A DNA stretch of 64,000 nucleotides from Clostridiales bacterium (GTDB taxonomy: Bacteria; Bacillota; Clostridia; Peptostreptococcales; Anaerovoracaceae): NCBI GenBank assembly GCA_015258265.1, contig JABZIP010000001.1, positions 1-64,000 on the forward strand, given 5' to 3'. This document shows positions 24,913 to 33,173 of this stretch, in pieces. The notes below the pieces were generated by a model. The model was given only the letters and a program-made list of their open reading frames with translations, was not told where the DNA came from and made no database searches. Made by a program: the position numbers and the translations under genes. Within the stretch, counting starts at the first letter, position 1; every line of letters begins with the position of its first letter.

Positions 24913-25686
24913 TTAATCTATCCAGCAAAAGCTCTCCGTTTTCAATTTTCCGACATCCAAATGATGTTTGATATACGGTTTCATCACATTTCTAAGCTGC
25001 ATTTCTATTTCCGGTTTGAGAGTTACCGTTTCGAGTGCTTTTAGCGGATTTTTTAAAATGAACATCACTACTTTAATAATATCAAAATTTGCAGAATAAA
25101 TCAATATTTCCGCATCTTTATTTTTTTGTAACGCTTCTGCAGCAATTTGCCTTTGACAATCCGAACATAAAAGCCCCCCGTCCTCGATTGAAAAAGCGGA
25201 AAGATTTTCTGCCGTACCGCAATTTGCACACTGCGTCAAAAGCGGCGCAACCCCCATGTATTTTAGCGTTTTTAACTGGTATGCTATAGTGAGTGTCGAA
25301 TAGCTTGCCTTTCGCGCTGCAAGCATTTCCAGATATTCCAAAACCAAACTGTAAATTTGCGCTGACGGTGTTCCCTCTGTGAGTATTTTCTCCGTATATT
25401 CAAGCACATATGCCGCCTGCACATATTTATCTATATCTTCGCCTATCTTGTAATAGCTTTTCAAAAGCTCGCCGCTGACAATATTGTAATTGTCAGTATT
25501 CCTATACATTTCAAACCTGCTATATGAAAAAGGACGAACTGCCATAGATGATTTCGTCCGATTCTTTTCCGTAATGTTGCTCGCCGCACTGATTTTGCCG
25601 AACTTCCTAGTCAAAACAGTCAGCATATTTTTGCCGTTTGCAAGCCCGACTTTCTTTATGACAAGTCCGTCAGTTTCCGTATACAT
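24913..25686 (-). CDS. recO: DNA repair protein RecO
   Basis: RecO anneals single strands and helps RecR load RecA at gaps. The 257-aa protein has the OB-fold N-terminus (TDGLVIKKVGLANGKNMLTVLT), the helical middle and a zinc-binding motif with CANCG (about 152) and CSDCQ (about 173). It lies 2 bp after era, the usual clostridial order era-recO. Confidence 0.94.
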   Translation of the reverse strand: MYTETDGLVIKKVGLANGKNMLTVLTRKFGKISAASNITEKNRTKSSMAVRPFSYSRFEMYRNTDNYNIVSGELLKSYYKIGEDIDKYVQAAYVLEYTEKILTEGTPSAQIYSLVLEYLEMLAARKASYSTLTIAYQLKTLKYMGVAPLLTQCANCGTAENLSAFSIEDGGLLCSDCQRQIAAEALQKNKDAEILIYSANFDIIKVVMFILKNPLKALETVTLKPEIEMQLRNVMKPYIKHHLDVGKLKTESFCWID

Positions 25687-25688
25687 AG

Positions 25689-26585
25689 CTATTCCCTGTT
25701 ACTATATCCGAAATTGGACAGTGCAAAATCGCTATCCCTCCAATTTTCTTTGACTTTCACCCAAATTTCCAAAAAAACTTTCGTGCCGAGCAACGCTTCA
25801 ATTTCCAATCTTGCGCTTTTCCCTATTCCTTTGAGCTTCTTGCCGCCCTTGCCGATAATGATTCCCTTGTGGGATTTCTTTTCGCAGTTTATAACAACTC
25901 CGATTTTTGTGAGTCCTTCTTCTTCCACAAATGTTTCGATTTCAACGGCTATCCCGTGCGGTATTTCTTTTTCAAGATAATGCAGCGCTTTTTCTCTAAC
26001 AATCTCGCAAACCAAAAACCTTTCGGGATTGTCCGTAATCATATCCTCAGGGAAATACATCGGACCTTCCTCGAGATTATCTTCGATTGCTTTCATTACA
26101 TCGGGTACATTTTTGCCGTCTTTTGCGGATATGCCGTAAATAGCATCAAATATTCCAAGTTCAGTATATTCCTCATAAATCCGCCTGTACTTTTCCGGCT
26201 CTATTATGTCTATCTTGTTTATCAAAAGCAGCTTCGGCGTTTCAACTTCCTTGAGCAACTCCACGATGTACTTGTCGCCGCCCGCCTCGGAAAGCGGTTC
26301 ATCTGTGAGCATCAAAATAGTATCTACTTCGCCGAATGTATTTATCGCCATCCCCGTCATATAGCTTCCCAGCTTGGTGCGCGGCTTATGTATACCCGGC
26401 GTATCAATAAACACGATTTGACAACCGCCGTTCTCATCTTTTTGTGTGTATATTCCTCTAATAGCATTTCTGGTAGTCTGCGGTTTGTTCGCAACTATCG
26501 CTATCTTTTCTCCAAGTATTTGATTGAGCAGTGTTGATTTTCCAACATTCGGTCTGCCTATTATACCTACAAATCCCGTTTTCAA
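25689..26585 (-). CDS. era: GTPase Era
   Basis: Era binds 16S rRNA near its 3' end and acts in 30S assembly. The 298-aa protein has G1 GRPNVGKST (residue 10), G3 DTPGIH, G4 NKID (about 126) and G5 SAKDGKN, followed by a KH domain with GIIIGKGGKKLKGIG (about 225). It overlaps cdd by 4 bp (ATGA) and precedes recO by 2 bp. Confidence 0.97.
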   Translation of the reverse strand: MKTGFVGIIGRPNVGKSTLLNQILGEKIAIVANKPQTTRNAIRGIYTQKDENGGCQIVFIDTPGIHKPRTKLGSYMTGMAINTFGEVDTILMLTDEPLSEAGGDKYIVELLKEVETPKLLLINKIDIIEPEKYRRIYEEYTELGIFDAIYGISAKDGKNVPDVMKAIEDNLEEGPMYFPEDMITDNPERFLVCEIVREKALHYLEKEIPHGIAVEIETFVEEEGLTKIGVVINCEKKSHKGIIIGKGGKKLKGIGKSARLEIEALLGTKVFLEIWVKVKENWRDSDFALSNFGYSNRE

Positions 26586-26995
26586 ACTTTCTCCTTAATT
26601 TGCGGTTTTTCTTCCGCTATCAACCTAAAACCGTTCGGAAGCAACTCGCTAAGTTCGAAAATTTCAAGTTCGTCCTCGCTACTTCCCGTAATAATCTTTA
26701 AATTCGGTGCAAACTCGTACAAAAACTGTCTGCAAATTCCGCAAGGCATCACCTTTTGTTCGTTTGCAACTATCGCTATTTTGGCAAACTCCCTATCTCC
26801 TGCCGTTATAGCCGAAATTACCGCTGCACGCTCTGCGCATATAGTTGCTCCGTACGAGGAATTTTCCACATTTACACCAAGATATACATCTCCTCTCTGC
26901 GTGAGCAACGCAGCTCCTACGCAAAAGTTTGAAAAAGGTGCATACGCATTTTCCGCAGCTTTTTTTGCCGCCAAGTAAAGCTCCCTGTCCGTCAT
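26582..26995 (-). CDS. cdd: Cytidine deaminase
   Basis: Deaminates cytidine and deoxycytidine for pyrimidine salvage. ATG 26995 is used (137 aa); the ORF could begin with the TTG one codon earlier. Zinc site residues are CAERAA (with catalytic Glu, about 53) and PCGICRQ (about 86); substrate residues NVENSSYGATICAER are intact. Its start shares one base with the ybeY stop (TGATG), and its end overlaps era. Confidence 0.95.
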   Translation of the reverse strand: MTDRELYLAAKKAAENAYAPFSNFCVGAALLTQRGDVYLGVNVENSSYGATICAERAAVISAITAGDREFAKIAIVANEQKVMPCGICRQFLYEFAPNLKIITGSSEDELEIFELSELLPNGFRLIAEEKPQIKEKV

Positions 26996-27447
26996 CAACG
27001 TTCAACCTCTATTTCACGCATTACCGCTTCTTCTTTTTCTCGCATCTTTTTCTTTTCCTCGTCGTCCATATGGTCGTAACCAAGTAAATGCAATACGCTA
27101 TGCACAAACAAGTAGAGTATTTCCCTTTCCGGAGAATGTCCGAAATCGTCTGCTTGCAACAACGCCTGTTCTGAGCATATTACAACATCGCCAAGACATA
27201 TAGTGCCATAGCTCGGGAAATATTCTTTCTTTTCGTATTGCGGAAACGAAAGTACGTCGGTAACTGCATCCACCCCTCGATATTCCCTGTTCAGCTCGTG
27301 TATTTCGTTTGCATCTACAAAGCTGACACTTATCTCGATTCTCAGCGGCTCTATACCCTCATTTTTCAAGCAAACTTCCGCCGCCTCTTTCATCTTTGCA
27401 ACCACCTGTTCGCCTGGCAATCTGTCCTCGCTAAAAACTATATTCAT
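26995..27447 (-). CDS. ybeY: Endoribonuclease YbeY
   Basis: YbeY acts in 16S rRNA 3' maturation and ribosome quality control. ATG 27447 (150 aa) is preferred over the GTG at 27453, because AGAGG lies 5 bases before the ATG. The zinc motif HSVLHLLGYDHMDDEE lies near residue 114 and TDVLSFPQY near 62. Its place before cdd-era-recO fits its role together with Era in rRNA maturation. Confidence 0.95.
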   Translation of the reverse strand: MNIVFSEDRLPGEQVVAKMKEAAEVCLKNEGIEPLRIEISVSFVDANEIHELNREYRGVDAVTDVLSFPQYEKKEYFPSYGTICLGDVVICSEQALLQADDFGHSPEREILYLFVHSVLHLLGYDHMDDEEKKKMREKEEAVMREIEVER

Positions 27448-27481
27448 AGGCACCTCTTTTACGATTTTTCGCCGTTCGGCT

Positions 27482-28504
27482 CTACTTATCCAGACTCACA
27501 CCATCTCCCTTGTTGTCGTTTTCCGTCTGCCCCTCTTGCGGATTTATCTGTTCTTGCTGTGCTTCCTCCTGCACATCTTCTTGCATTTCAGTCTTTACTT
27601 GCAGCGTTTCCTCTTGCACCTGCTCCGGTATTTCTGCTTTTACTTGTTGCGTTTCCTCTTGAACCTGCTCCGGTGTTTCCGACTTTGCTTGCGGTGCTTG
27701 AGCTTTTAAATCATCTGCTATTTTTGCAATAGGATCGTTATTTAGCGGCGGCACTTCGATTACCTGCTTCACGAGATTTCCCCCTGCAAGCTCATAAAAG
27801 ACCATTTCGCCCATAATCACATACGCCGCCACAGGTGCCATAAACAATACGGCGCAAATCTGAACAACTACCATAGCAAATGACGGTTCAAAAAGCGCAC
27901 TTGAGCCGATAGCAAACGACAGTGCTATAGTAGGAAGCGCAGATAAAATTATCCAGCCAAAATAACTTAGTGTCAAAACGAACAACTTTCCTTTGTTTCC
28001 GTACATCATTTTCTTACTTTCGCTTATGCACTTAAATATACCGTACTCGGGATGATCGTACAGTATATTGTACGCCTGTGAATAGCTATACGCCGCAACT
28101 ATTCCCGGTATTAAAAAAAGCATAGACCAAAGCATGATAAAAAAGCTCATTACAAGCGTGAGCAGTGTCAGCTTAATAATCCGTTCAAATCCGTCAAACA
28201 GGTTTGCGATACTCGCCTCCTGCTTTCTAAAAAGCGAAAGTGCAAATGCTATATAACCATATGTAAATGCGCCCGATGTGAAAACTGTGTAAAGCAAATT
28301 TGCAAACGACACCTTAACTGCGACATACTCGTTTTCCGCAAGAGTAACAGGAAACATATATTCCAGTATGCTCGCTACCCCTTGAAACAGCAAGAAATAG
28401 ACTATTGTAACCAATATTGCCTTTTGCCAATTTCCTTTCAGCGCGCTTCTTGCGATTGCTCTTATTTCCGCACTGCTTTCATTTACCAATACATAATTGT
28501 TCAT
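27482..28504 (-). CDS. DUF975-family membrane protein with repetitive acidic tail and C-terminal GVSLDK
   Basis: A 340-aa protein. The N-terminal motif EIRAIARSALKGNWQKAI and about six membrane segments (roughly residues 30-50, 75-95, 115-140, 160-180, 185-205, 210-240) fit DUF975. The tail (about 262-340) is cytoplasmic and acidic, with three 15-residue repeats of the type PEQVQEETQQVKAE, and ends in GDGVSLDK. The same GVSLDK end occurs in the unrelated DUF4234 protein at 47786-48289. First gene of the ybeY-ppdK cluster, with a 130-base leader that contains a short ORF. Function unknown. Confidence 0.75.
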   Translation of the reverse strand: MNNYVLVNESSAEIRAIARSALKGNWQKAILVTIVYFLLFQGVASILEYMFPVTLAENEYVAVKVSFANLLYTVFTSGAFTYGYIAFALSLFRKQEASIANLFDGFERIIKLTLLTLVMSFFIMLWSMLFLIPGIVAAYSYSQAYNILYDHPEYGIFKCISESKKMMYGNKGKLFVLTLSYFGWIILSALPTIALSFAIGSSALFEPSFAMVVVQICAVLFMAPVAAYVIMGEMVFYELAGGNLVKQVIEVPPLNNDPIAKIADDLKAQAPQAKSETPEQVQEETQQVKAEIPEQVQEETLQVKTEMQEDVQEEAQQEQINPQEGQTENDNKGDGVSLDK

Positions 28505-28516
28505 AACTCCCCCTTT

Positions 28517-28564
28517 TCACAATACAACCACATTGTCCCAAGTACCATTTTTAGACTGCGACAT
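28517..28564 (-). CDS. Short leader ORF upstream of the DUF975 gene
   Basis: ATG at 28564 is preceded by TTGGAG with six bases between. It codes for MSQSKNGTWDNVVVL and stops 12 bases before the DUF975 ATG, just ahead of that gene's AAAAGGGGGAG. It lies inside the leader of the predicted promoter at 28644-28672. Whether it is translated is not known. Confidence 0.4.
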   Translation of the reverse strand: MSQSKNGTWDNVVVL

Positions 28565-28643
28565 GCTTTTCTCCAATTTCCATACCGCACCTCTACAATC
28601 CTACATATGATAAAAAAGATTTTGATTTAATGTTTCGCATTTA

Positions 28644-28672
28644 ATTTTACAATTTCCCCTTTTAAATGTCAA
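28644..28672 (-). promoter_or_regulatory. Promoter of the DUF975-ybeY-era-glyS cluster
   Basis: Minus-strand TTGACA (28667-28672, consensus) and TAAAAT (28644-28649, 5 of 6) with a 17-base spacer. The leader to the DUF975 ATG is about 130 bases. Confidence 0.75.
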
Positions 28673-28751
28673 CTCTTAATGCAATTAGTAAATGTTTTGC
28701 AAGTCAAATTTGCACAGCGACAAATAAAAATCCAAAAAACATTGAAATTCT

Positions 28752-28781
28752 TTGCAACTTGGCATATAATTTAAGTATAAT
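28752..28781 (+). promoter_or_regulatory. Promoter of the thioesterase-rlmD unit
   Basis: TTGCAA (28752-28757) and TATAAT (28776-28781) with an 18-base spacer. A second TATAAT at 28765-28770 lies close by, so the exact -10 is open. Confidence 0.6.
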
Positions 28782-28836
28782 TTTAAATTTGACGATACAG
28801 ATTGAATTATCCGAAATTAGTATTGGAGGAGAAAGT

Positions 28837-29253
28837 TTGCTTAATTACGAAATAGAATATAGAATAATATTTGCAGATACGGATGCAATGGGCGTAGTTT
28901 ATCACGCCAACTACTTAAAGTGGTTCGAGGCGGTAAGGAATGAATTTTTACGCTCAATTTCTTACCCTTACATCATTCTTGACGATATGGGCATATGGTT
29001 TCCCGTAATAGAGGCACACCTGAATTATAAAGCCCCTGCAAAGTATGACGATGTCATCGTAATACGCACAAAAATAGCGGAATTAAAAGCTGCCAGCATC
29101 AAAATGGAATATGAAATTTTAAACAAAGAAAGCGGTCAACTGCTCGTTACGGGTTATACCCGCAGCGGTATCACGGACCACGATTTAAAACCTCTAAACA
29201 TACGCAAAAAATTCCAAAATTTTTATATTGCACTTGAGAATGCTGCAAACTGA
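28837..29253 (+). CDS. Acyl-CoA thioesterase, 4HBT/YbgC family (TTG start)
   Basis: Hot-dog fold thioesterase of 138 aa. The open frame goes back to 28666, but that would place the promoter inside the gene; GGAGGA at 28825-28830 lies 6 bases before a TTG at 28837, which gives an N-terminus LLNYEIEYRIIFADTDAMG typical of the family. The catalytic Asp lies in ADTDAMGVVYHANYLKWFE. The length is normal for YbgC-like enzymes. Substrate unknown. It probably shares a transcript with rlmD, 40 bp downstream. Confidence 0.85.
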   Translation: MLNYEIEYRIIFADTDAMGVVYHANYLKWFEAVRNEFLRSISYPYIILDDMGIWFPVIEAHLNYKAPAKYDDVIVIRTKIAELKAASIKMEYEILNKESGQLLVTGYTRSGITDHDLKPLNIRKKFQNFYIALENAAN

Positions 29254-29293
29254 TGCGGCACGAAGATTTTTTAAACTTGGAAGTACAAATTAT

Positions 29294-30790
29294 ATGATTA
29301 GCAAAGGCGATATTATTGAAATTGAAATAACGGATGTTAGCGACAAAGCACAAGGAATCGGTAAATTTGAAGGACTGGTAGTATTCGTGGAAAACGCTGT
29401 GCTTGGGCAAACTGTTTCCGCACGGCTTGACAAAATCAAGTCGAATTTTGCGCTTGCAACGGCAATCGAAGTTTTAAAACCCTCCAAACACCAAATAGCG
29501 CCAATATGCCCACACGCAGACTGCGGAGGTTGCGCATACAGGGAACTTGCCTACGATGAGCAACTCAAATTAAAGCAAAAACAGGTAATGGAAAAGCTCT
29601 CAAGACTTGCAGGGCTTACTTTCGATGAGCCGTTTGAAATACTTGGTATGCAAGAGCCGTTTCATTACAGAAATAAAGCGCAACTGCAAATCGGAACATC
29701 CGGAGCGAACCCGAAGTCCGCTAATGTCCCTCGTTCATTCAAATTTGACAATTTGCAACCGCAAATCGGATTTTACAAACTGCAAAGCCACGATATCATT
29801 GATTGCAGCGAATGCGCTTTGCAAAAGCAAGTTGTAATGAAAATTGCAGATGCAGTAAAAAGATTTATAAAATTCGAACAAATAAGCATTTTTAACGAAT
29901 TTACGGGCAAAGGACTTTTTCGAAATTTGATTGTCAAAATCGCAGAATCCACAGGCGAAATAATGGTGATACTTGTTATAAACGGCAAAACTGTCCCGAA
30001 TGTCGAAAAGTTGGTAGATTTACTTGATACGGCTGTGAACGATTACTGCGCAGAATCGGAAAACGAAACCGCATACAGTCTTGAAAGCGTAATTTTAAAT
30101 ATACACGAGGGAAAAAGCTCACTAAATATGGGCAAAGTAAATCGAGTGATTGCGGGCAAACCTGTAATTTCCGAGTATCTTGGTAATCTGCGCTTTGAAA
30201 TTTCGGCATCCGCATTTTATCAAATAAATTCAACTCAAATGCTTGCACTATACGAAAAAGTTTTGGAATTTGCCGATTTTAAACCGACCGACAATGTACT
30301 CGACTTGTACTGCGGTGTCGGCACGATTGGACTTTTTTGCAGCCACGCCGTCCCTGACGGTCGCATCATCGGAGTTGAAGCTGTAAAATCAGCGGTGATA
30401 GATGCCAACAGAAATGCCGTAATCAACGGTATTACAAATGCAACTTTTGTTTTCGGCAAAGCGGAGGATGAGCTTGTGTGCATCCTAAACGGAAGCATTG
30501 ATGATTACGGCTTTGAAATACCGCCGTTTTCTCCTGATATTTTGATTTTGGATCCCCCACGAAGCGGTTGCAAAGAGGAATTGCTCTCCGCTCTAAATCA
30601 AACCGATGCACGAAAACTGATTTATGTTTCATGCGAAGTTGCCACTCTTGCTCGCGATTTGAAAATGCTCGCAGCTAGCGGCTTTACCGTACAAAAAGGT
30701 TGCATCGTCGATATGTTCCCCCACACTGCAAAAGTGGAGATGGTAGTGCTGCTTGCCAAACTTGATTCTAAGAAATATATTAGTGCATAA
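29294..30790 (+). CDS. rlmD: 23S rRNA (uracil(1939)-C5)-methyltransferase RlmD, shortened tail
   Basis: RlmD (RumA) methylates U1939 (E. coli numbering) in 23S rRNA with SAM and a 4Fe-4S cluster. ATG 29294 gives 498 aa; the frame is open to 29228 but overlaps the thioesterase end. A TRAM domain covers about 3-60. Cluster Cys are CPHADCGGC (about 73) with a fourth in DCSEC. The methylase part has LDLYCGVGTIGLF (about 337), ILDPPRSGC (about 416) and the catalytic Cys in VSCEVATLARD (about 441). After MVVLLAK the protein goes on as LDSKKYISA and stops; the frame beyond the stop continues with LPMDD. Confidence 0.92.
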   Translation: MISKGDIIEIEITDVSDKAQGIGKFEGLVVFVENAVLGQTVSARLDKIKSNFALATAIEVLKPSKHQIAPICPHADCGGCAYRELAYDEQLKLKQKQVMEKLSRLAGLTFDEPFEILGMQEPFHYRNKAQLQIGTSGANPKSANVPRSFKFDNLQPQIGFYKLQSHDIIDCSECALQKQVVMKIADAVKRFIKFEQISIFNEFTGKGLFRNLIVKIAESTGEIMVILVINGKTVPNVEKLVDLLDTAVNDYCAESENETAYSLESVILNIHEGKSSLNMGKVNRVIAGKPVISEYLGNLRFEISASAFYQINSTQMLALYEKVLEFADFKPTDNVLDLYCGVGTIGLFCSHAVPDGRIIGVEAVKSAVIDANRNAVINGITNATFVFGKAEDELVCILNGSIDDYGFEIPPFSPDILILDPPRSGCKEELLSALNQTDARKLIYVSCEVATLARDLKMLAASGFTVQKGCIVDMFPHTAKVEMVVLLAKLDSKKYISA

Positions 30791-30865
30791 CTTCCAATGG
30801 ATGATAAGGAAGACGCTATTTTAGATGCGTTTAAGTGTTTTAAGATGATTAAAGACGATTTTTAG
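30791..30865 (+). pseudogene. Remnant of an rlmD C-terminal tail after an in-frame stop
   Basis: Directly after the rlmD TAA the same frame reads LPMDDKEDAILDAF up to a TAG at 30863. Some clostridial RlmD proteins carry a tail after the methylase domain in which KKYISVELPMDD-like sequence occurs; the match KKYISA-stop-LPMDD suggests a nonsense change in such a tail, followed by decay. This rests on memory of the family and is inference. Confidence 0.4.
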
Positions 30866-30884
30866 TGTATATTGGAGGTTAGAT

Positions 30885-32174
30885 ATGGGTTCTAAAGAGA
30901 TAAAGCAGCTAATTCAAAATGGAGAGAAGATAGATGTCGAGTTTAAAGAATCCCAAAATGCTTTAACCAAAGATGTCTTTGATACAGTATGCTCTTTCAA
31001 TAATAGAAATGGCGGACATATTTTACTTGGTGTAAATGATAAAAGAGAGATTGTTGGTGTTAGTAAAGACAAAGTTGATAAAGTTATTAAAGAATTTACT
31101 ACGGCGATCAATAATCCACAAAAGGTGTATCCGCCACTTTATTTGCTTCCTGAAGTCTTTGATATAGACGAGAAAAAAGTAATTTACATCAGAGTTCCGG
31201 AAGGCTATCGGGTGTGCAGACATAATGGGAGAATTTGGGATAGGTCTTATGAGGGAGACATCAATATAACAAACCATTCTGAACTTGTATATAAGCTATA
31301 CGCAAGAAAGCAAGGAAGCTATTTTGTTAATAAAGTATATCCGAATCTTGATATTGATTTTCTTGATGCTTCTGTCATTGATAAGGCTAAGAAAATGGCT
31401 GTTTCCCGAAATAAAAATCATGTTTGGGAGAATATGAGCAATGAAGAACTTCTTAGAAGTGCCAATTTGATACTGACCGATCTGGAAACAAAGCGTGAGG
31501 GAATTACATTAGCAGCTATTCTGTTATTTGGAAAAGACAGCTCTATTATGTCTGTCCTTCCACAGCACAAAACTGATGCTATATTCAGAGTTGAGAACAA
31601 AGATAGAGATGTTATCATAACAAATCTGATTGATAGTTATGATAGGCTTATTGAGTTTGGGCAAAAGCATTTGAATGATTTATTTGTATTGGACGGAATT
31701 GTAAATGTCAATGCAAGAGATAGGATACTTAGAGAGATAGTTTCCAATACATTAGCTCATAGGGATTATTCAAGTGGGTATCCTGCAAAGATGATTATTG
31801 ATGATGAATTAGGCTCAGGAATGAGAAATACCTACAAGTACACACAGCTTTATTCAAGACAAAATCCGCTATTTGAAGAGGGAGATATATTTAGAACGAT
31901 TATTCCTTTGAAGAAGATAGCGACGCAAAAGGTGGGTGGAGGGAATGTCCCTCACGATGTCCCTCACAGTGTCCCTCACGATGTCCCTCAGGGCAGATAT
32001 GAACTGATTGAATTTATAAAAGCACAAGTAAGATTGAATAATAAAATTACAAGACAGGCTATTGCAGAAGGTGCAGGGGTAAGTATAAAGACGATACAAA
32101 GAACTTTGAAGGAAATAGATAATTTGAAGTATGTCGGAAGTGGTAATAGCGGACACTGGGAACTGAATGAATAG
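30885..32174 (+). CDS. AlbA_2 (Schlafen-like) ATP-binding protein with internal deletion
   Basis: A 429-aa member of the accessory family of AlbA_2-domain putative transcriptional regulators. Residues about 15-130 form the AlbA_2 domain (VEFKESQNAL, CSFNNRNGGHILLGVND). A GHKL-type ATPase part follows with REIVSNTLAHRDYSS (about 285). In relatives some 45 residues separate PAKMII from ADELGSGMRN; here the two are joined directly (PAKMIIDDELGSGMRN), so part of the ATP site is lost. A proline-rich linker of VPHDVPHSVPHDVPQ type and a winged helix (about 385-429, ITRQAIAEGAGVSIKTIQR) end the protein. GGAGG precedes the ATG. Probably a non-catalytic remnant. Confidence 0.75.
   Translation: MGSKEIKQLIQNGEKIDVEFKESQNALTKDVFDTVCSFNNRNGGHILLGVNDKREIVGVSKDKVDKVIKEFTTAINNPQKVYPPLYLLPEVFDIDEKKVIYIRVPEGYRVCRHNGRIWDRSYEGDINITNHSELVYKLYARKQGSYFVNKVYPNLDIDFLDASVIDKAKKMAVSRNKNHVWENMSNEELLRSANLILTDLETKREGITLAAILLFGKDSSIMSVLPQHKTDAIFRVENKDRDVIITNLIDSYDRLIEFGQKHLNDLFVLDGIVNVNARDRILREIVSNTLAHRDYSSGYPAKMIIDDELGSGMRNTYKYTQLYSRQNPLFEEGDIFRTIIPLKKIATQKVGGGNVPHDVPHSVPHDVPQGRYELIEFIKAQVRLNNKITRQAIAEGAGVSIKTIQRTLKEIDNLKYVGSGNSGHWELNE
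31947..31994 (+). repeat. Four 12-bp tandem repeats in the linker of the AlbA_2 protein
   Basis: GTCCCTCACGAT-type unit repeated four times, the last copy degenerate. It encodes the VPHD linker repeats between the ATPase part and the winged helix. Confidence 0.85.
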
Positions 32175-32272
32175 AAGTCTTGTGGATATTTTCCCGTATA
32201 CAGACAATACTACTAAGCATACTTAGTGTTTACTTGTTTCATGTGGAAGCGGTCGTGCTTTTGACAAAATAA
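32175..32272 (+). pseudogene. Remnant of an rlmD 3' end
   Basis: Two short pieces match the end of RlmD: SLVDIFPYT from 32176, and HVEAVVLLTK followed by TAA at 32240-32272. In an intact gene they would be almost adjacent (compare VDMFPHTAKVEMVVLLAK of the rlmD copy upstream); here about 40 bases with a small inverted repeat (ACTAAG/CTTAGT) separate them and shift the frame. It looks like the displaced original 3' end of rlmD or of a second copy. Confidence 0.6.
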
Positions 32273-32286
32273 TTCGCTTTGTCAAA
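32260..32286 (+). promoter_or_regulatory. 9-bp perfect inverted repeat upstream of the aro operon
   Basis: TTTGACAAA (32260-32268) and TTTGTCAAA (32278-32286) with nine bases between. There is no T run behind it, so it is a poor terminator; it contains a TTGACA that could be a -35 box, but no good -10 follows at 17 bases. It may be an operator. About 65 bp before aroF. Confidence 0.4.
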
Positions 32287-32349
32287 TACGGAAACAGTAA
32301 ATAACCGTAATTTTATGGCTGAAACATTTTTAGAAACGGAAATTGGAAT

Positions 32350-33162
32350 ATGAATTATTTATACAATGATAAAAAAAATGAATATACTTCAATTAAAATT
32401 GGAGATTGGCTACTTGGCGACGGGCATTTCCAAATAATCGCAGGTCCTTGCTCTATTGAGTCCGAGGAACAGATTTTAACCCTCGCAAAAGAGTTGAAAG
32501 CGCTCGGTTGCAACATTTTGCGTGGCGGAGCATTTAAACCGCGCACATCTCCATATGATTTTCAAGGACTTGGCGCTCGCGGACTTGAGTATCTTGTAAA
32601 CGCAAAAAGGCAAACCGGACTTGCCATAGTCAGTGAGATTGTCGATGCTTCCATGCTGGATTTGTTTGAAGATGTCGATATAATCCAAGTTGGCGCACGA
32701 AATATGCAAAACTACGAACTTCTGAAAAAACTCGGGCAAACCCAAAAACCTATTATACTGAAACGAGGATTTGTAAATACTATCAACGAGTTTTTGCTGA
32801 GCGCCGAATACTTGCTAAACGAGGGAAATCCTAATATAATATTGTGTGAAAGGGGAATCAGAACATTTGAAACGCAAATGCGCAACACCCTCGATTTATC
32901 TTGCGTCGCACTACTTAAATCCAAAACACAACTGCCTGTAATCGTAGATCCGAGCCATGCTACAGGTCTAGCCTCTCTGGTAACTCCGATGTCGTTTGCG
33001 GCGGCAGCGGCAGGTGCGGACGGACTTATGGTTGAAGTTCACGAAGATCCGAACGCTGCGCTTACAGACAAGGAACAAGCCCTAAGCATTGAGCAATTCA
33101 GCGAATTGAACAGCGGAGTGAAAAATATATTACCGCTTGCTTTTAGGCATACTAGAAATTAA
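32350..33162 (+). CDS. aroF: 3-deoxy-7-phosphoheptulonate (DAHP) synthase, type I-beta
   Basis: Joins erythrose 4-phosphate and PEP, the first step of the shikimate pathway. The 270-aa protein belongs to the I-beta group: IAGPCSIES (about 35), GGAFKPRTSPYDFQG (about 58), KRG, ILCERGIRTFE (about 173) and DPSHATG (about 205). It has neither an N-terminal ferredoxin-like nor a chorismate mutase regulatory domain, so no built-in feedback site is seen. The ribosome binding site before the ATG is weak. First gene of the plus-strand aro operon; aroB follows after 11 bp. Confidence 0.95.
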   Translation: MNYLYNDKKNEYTSIKIGDWLLGDGHFQIIAGPCSIESEEQILTLAKELKALGCNILRGGAFKPRTSPYDFQGLGARGLEYLVNAKRQTGLAIVSEIVDASMLDLFEDVDIIQVGARNMQNYELLKKLGQTQKPIILKRGFVNTINEFLLSAEYLLNEGNPNIILCERGIRTFETQMRNTLDLSCVALLKSKTQLPVIVDPSHATGLASLVTPMSFAAAAAGADGLMVEVHEDPNAALTDKEQALSIEQFSELNSGVKNILPLAFRHTRN

Positions 33163-33173
33163 GAGGGATTCAC

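Larger units (their letters stand above)
28505..28836. other. Divergent intergenic region between DUF975 and thioesterase genes
   Basis: The 332 bp hold two promoters pointing outward (28644-28672 minus and 28752-28781 plus), the leader ORF at 28517-28564 and the AT-rich stretch 28660-28790. I see no further gene, repeat or known riboswitch. Confidence 0.6.

Noticed and set aside
28666..28836. Upstream extension of the thioesterase frame
   Set aside because: It would put the predicted promoter inside the gene; GGAGGA before TTG 28837 and the family N-terminus favour the short form.
31947..31994. Short tandem repeats that could suggest CRISPR-like structure
   Set aside because: The 12-bp units are directly adjacent with no spacers and lie in a coding linker.
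32260..32286. Inverted repeat as a terminator of the AlbA_2 gene
   Set aside because: No T run follows the stem on the plus strand.
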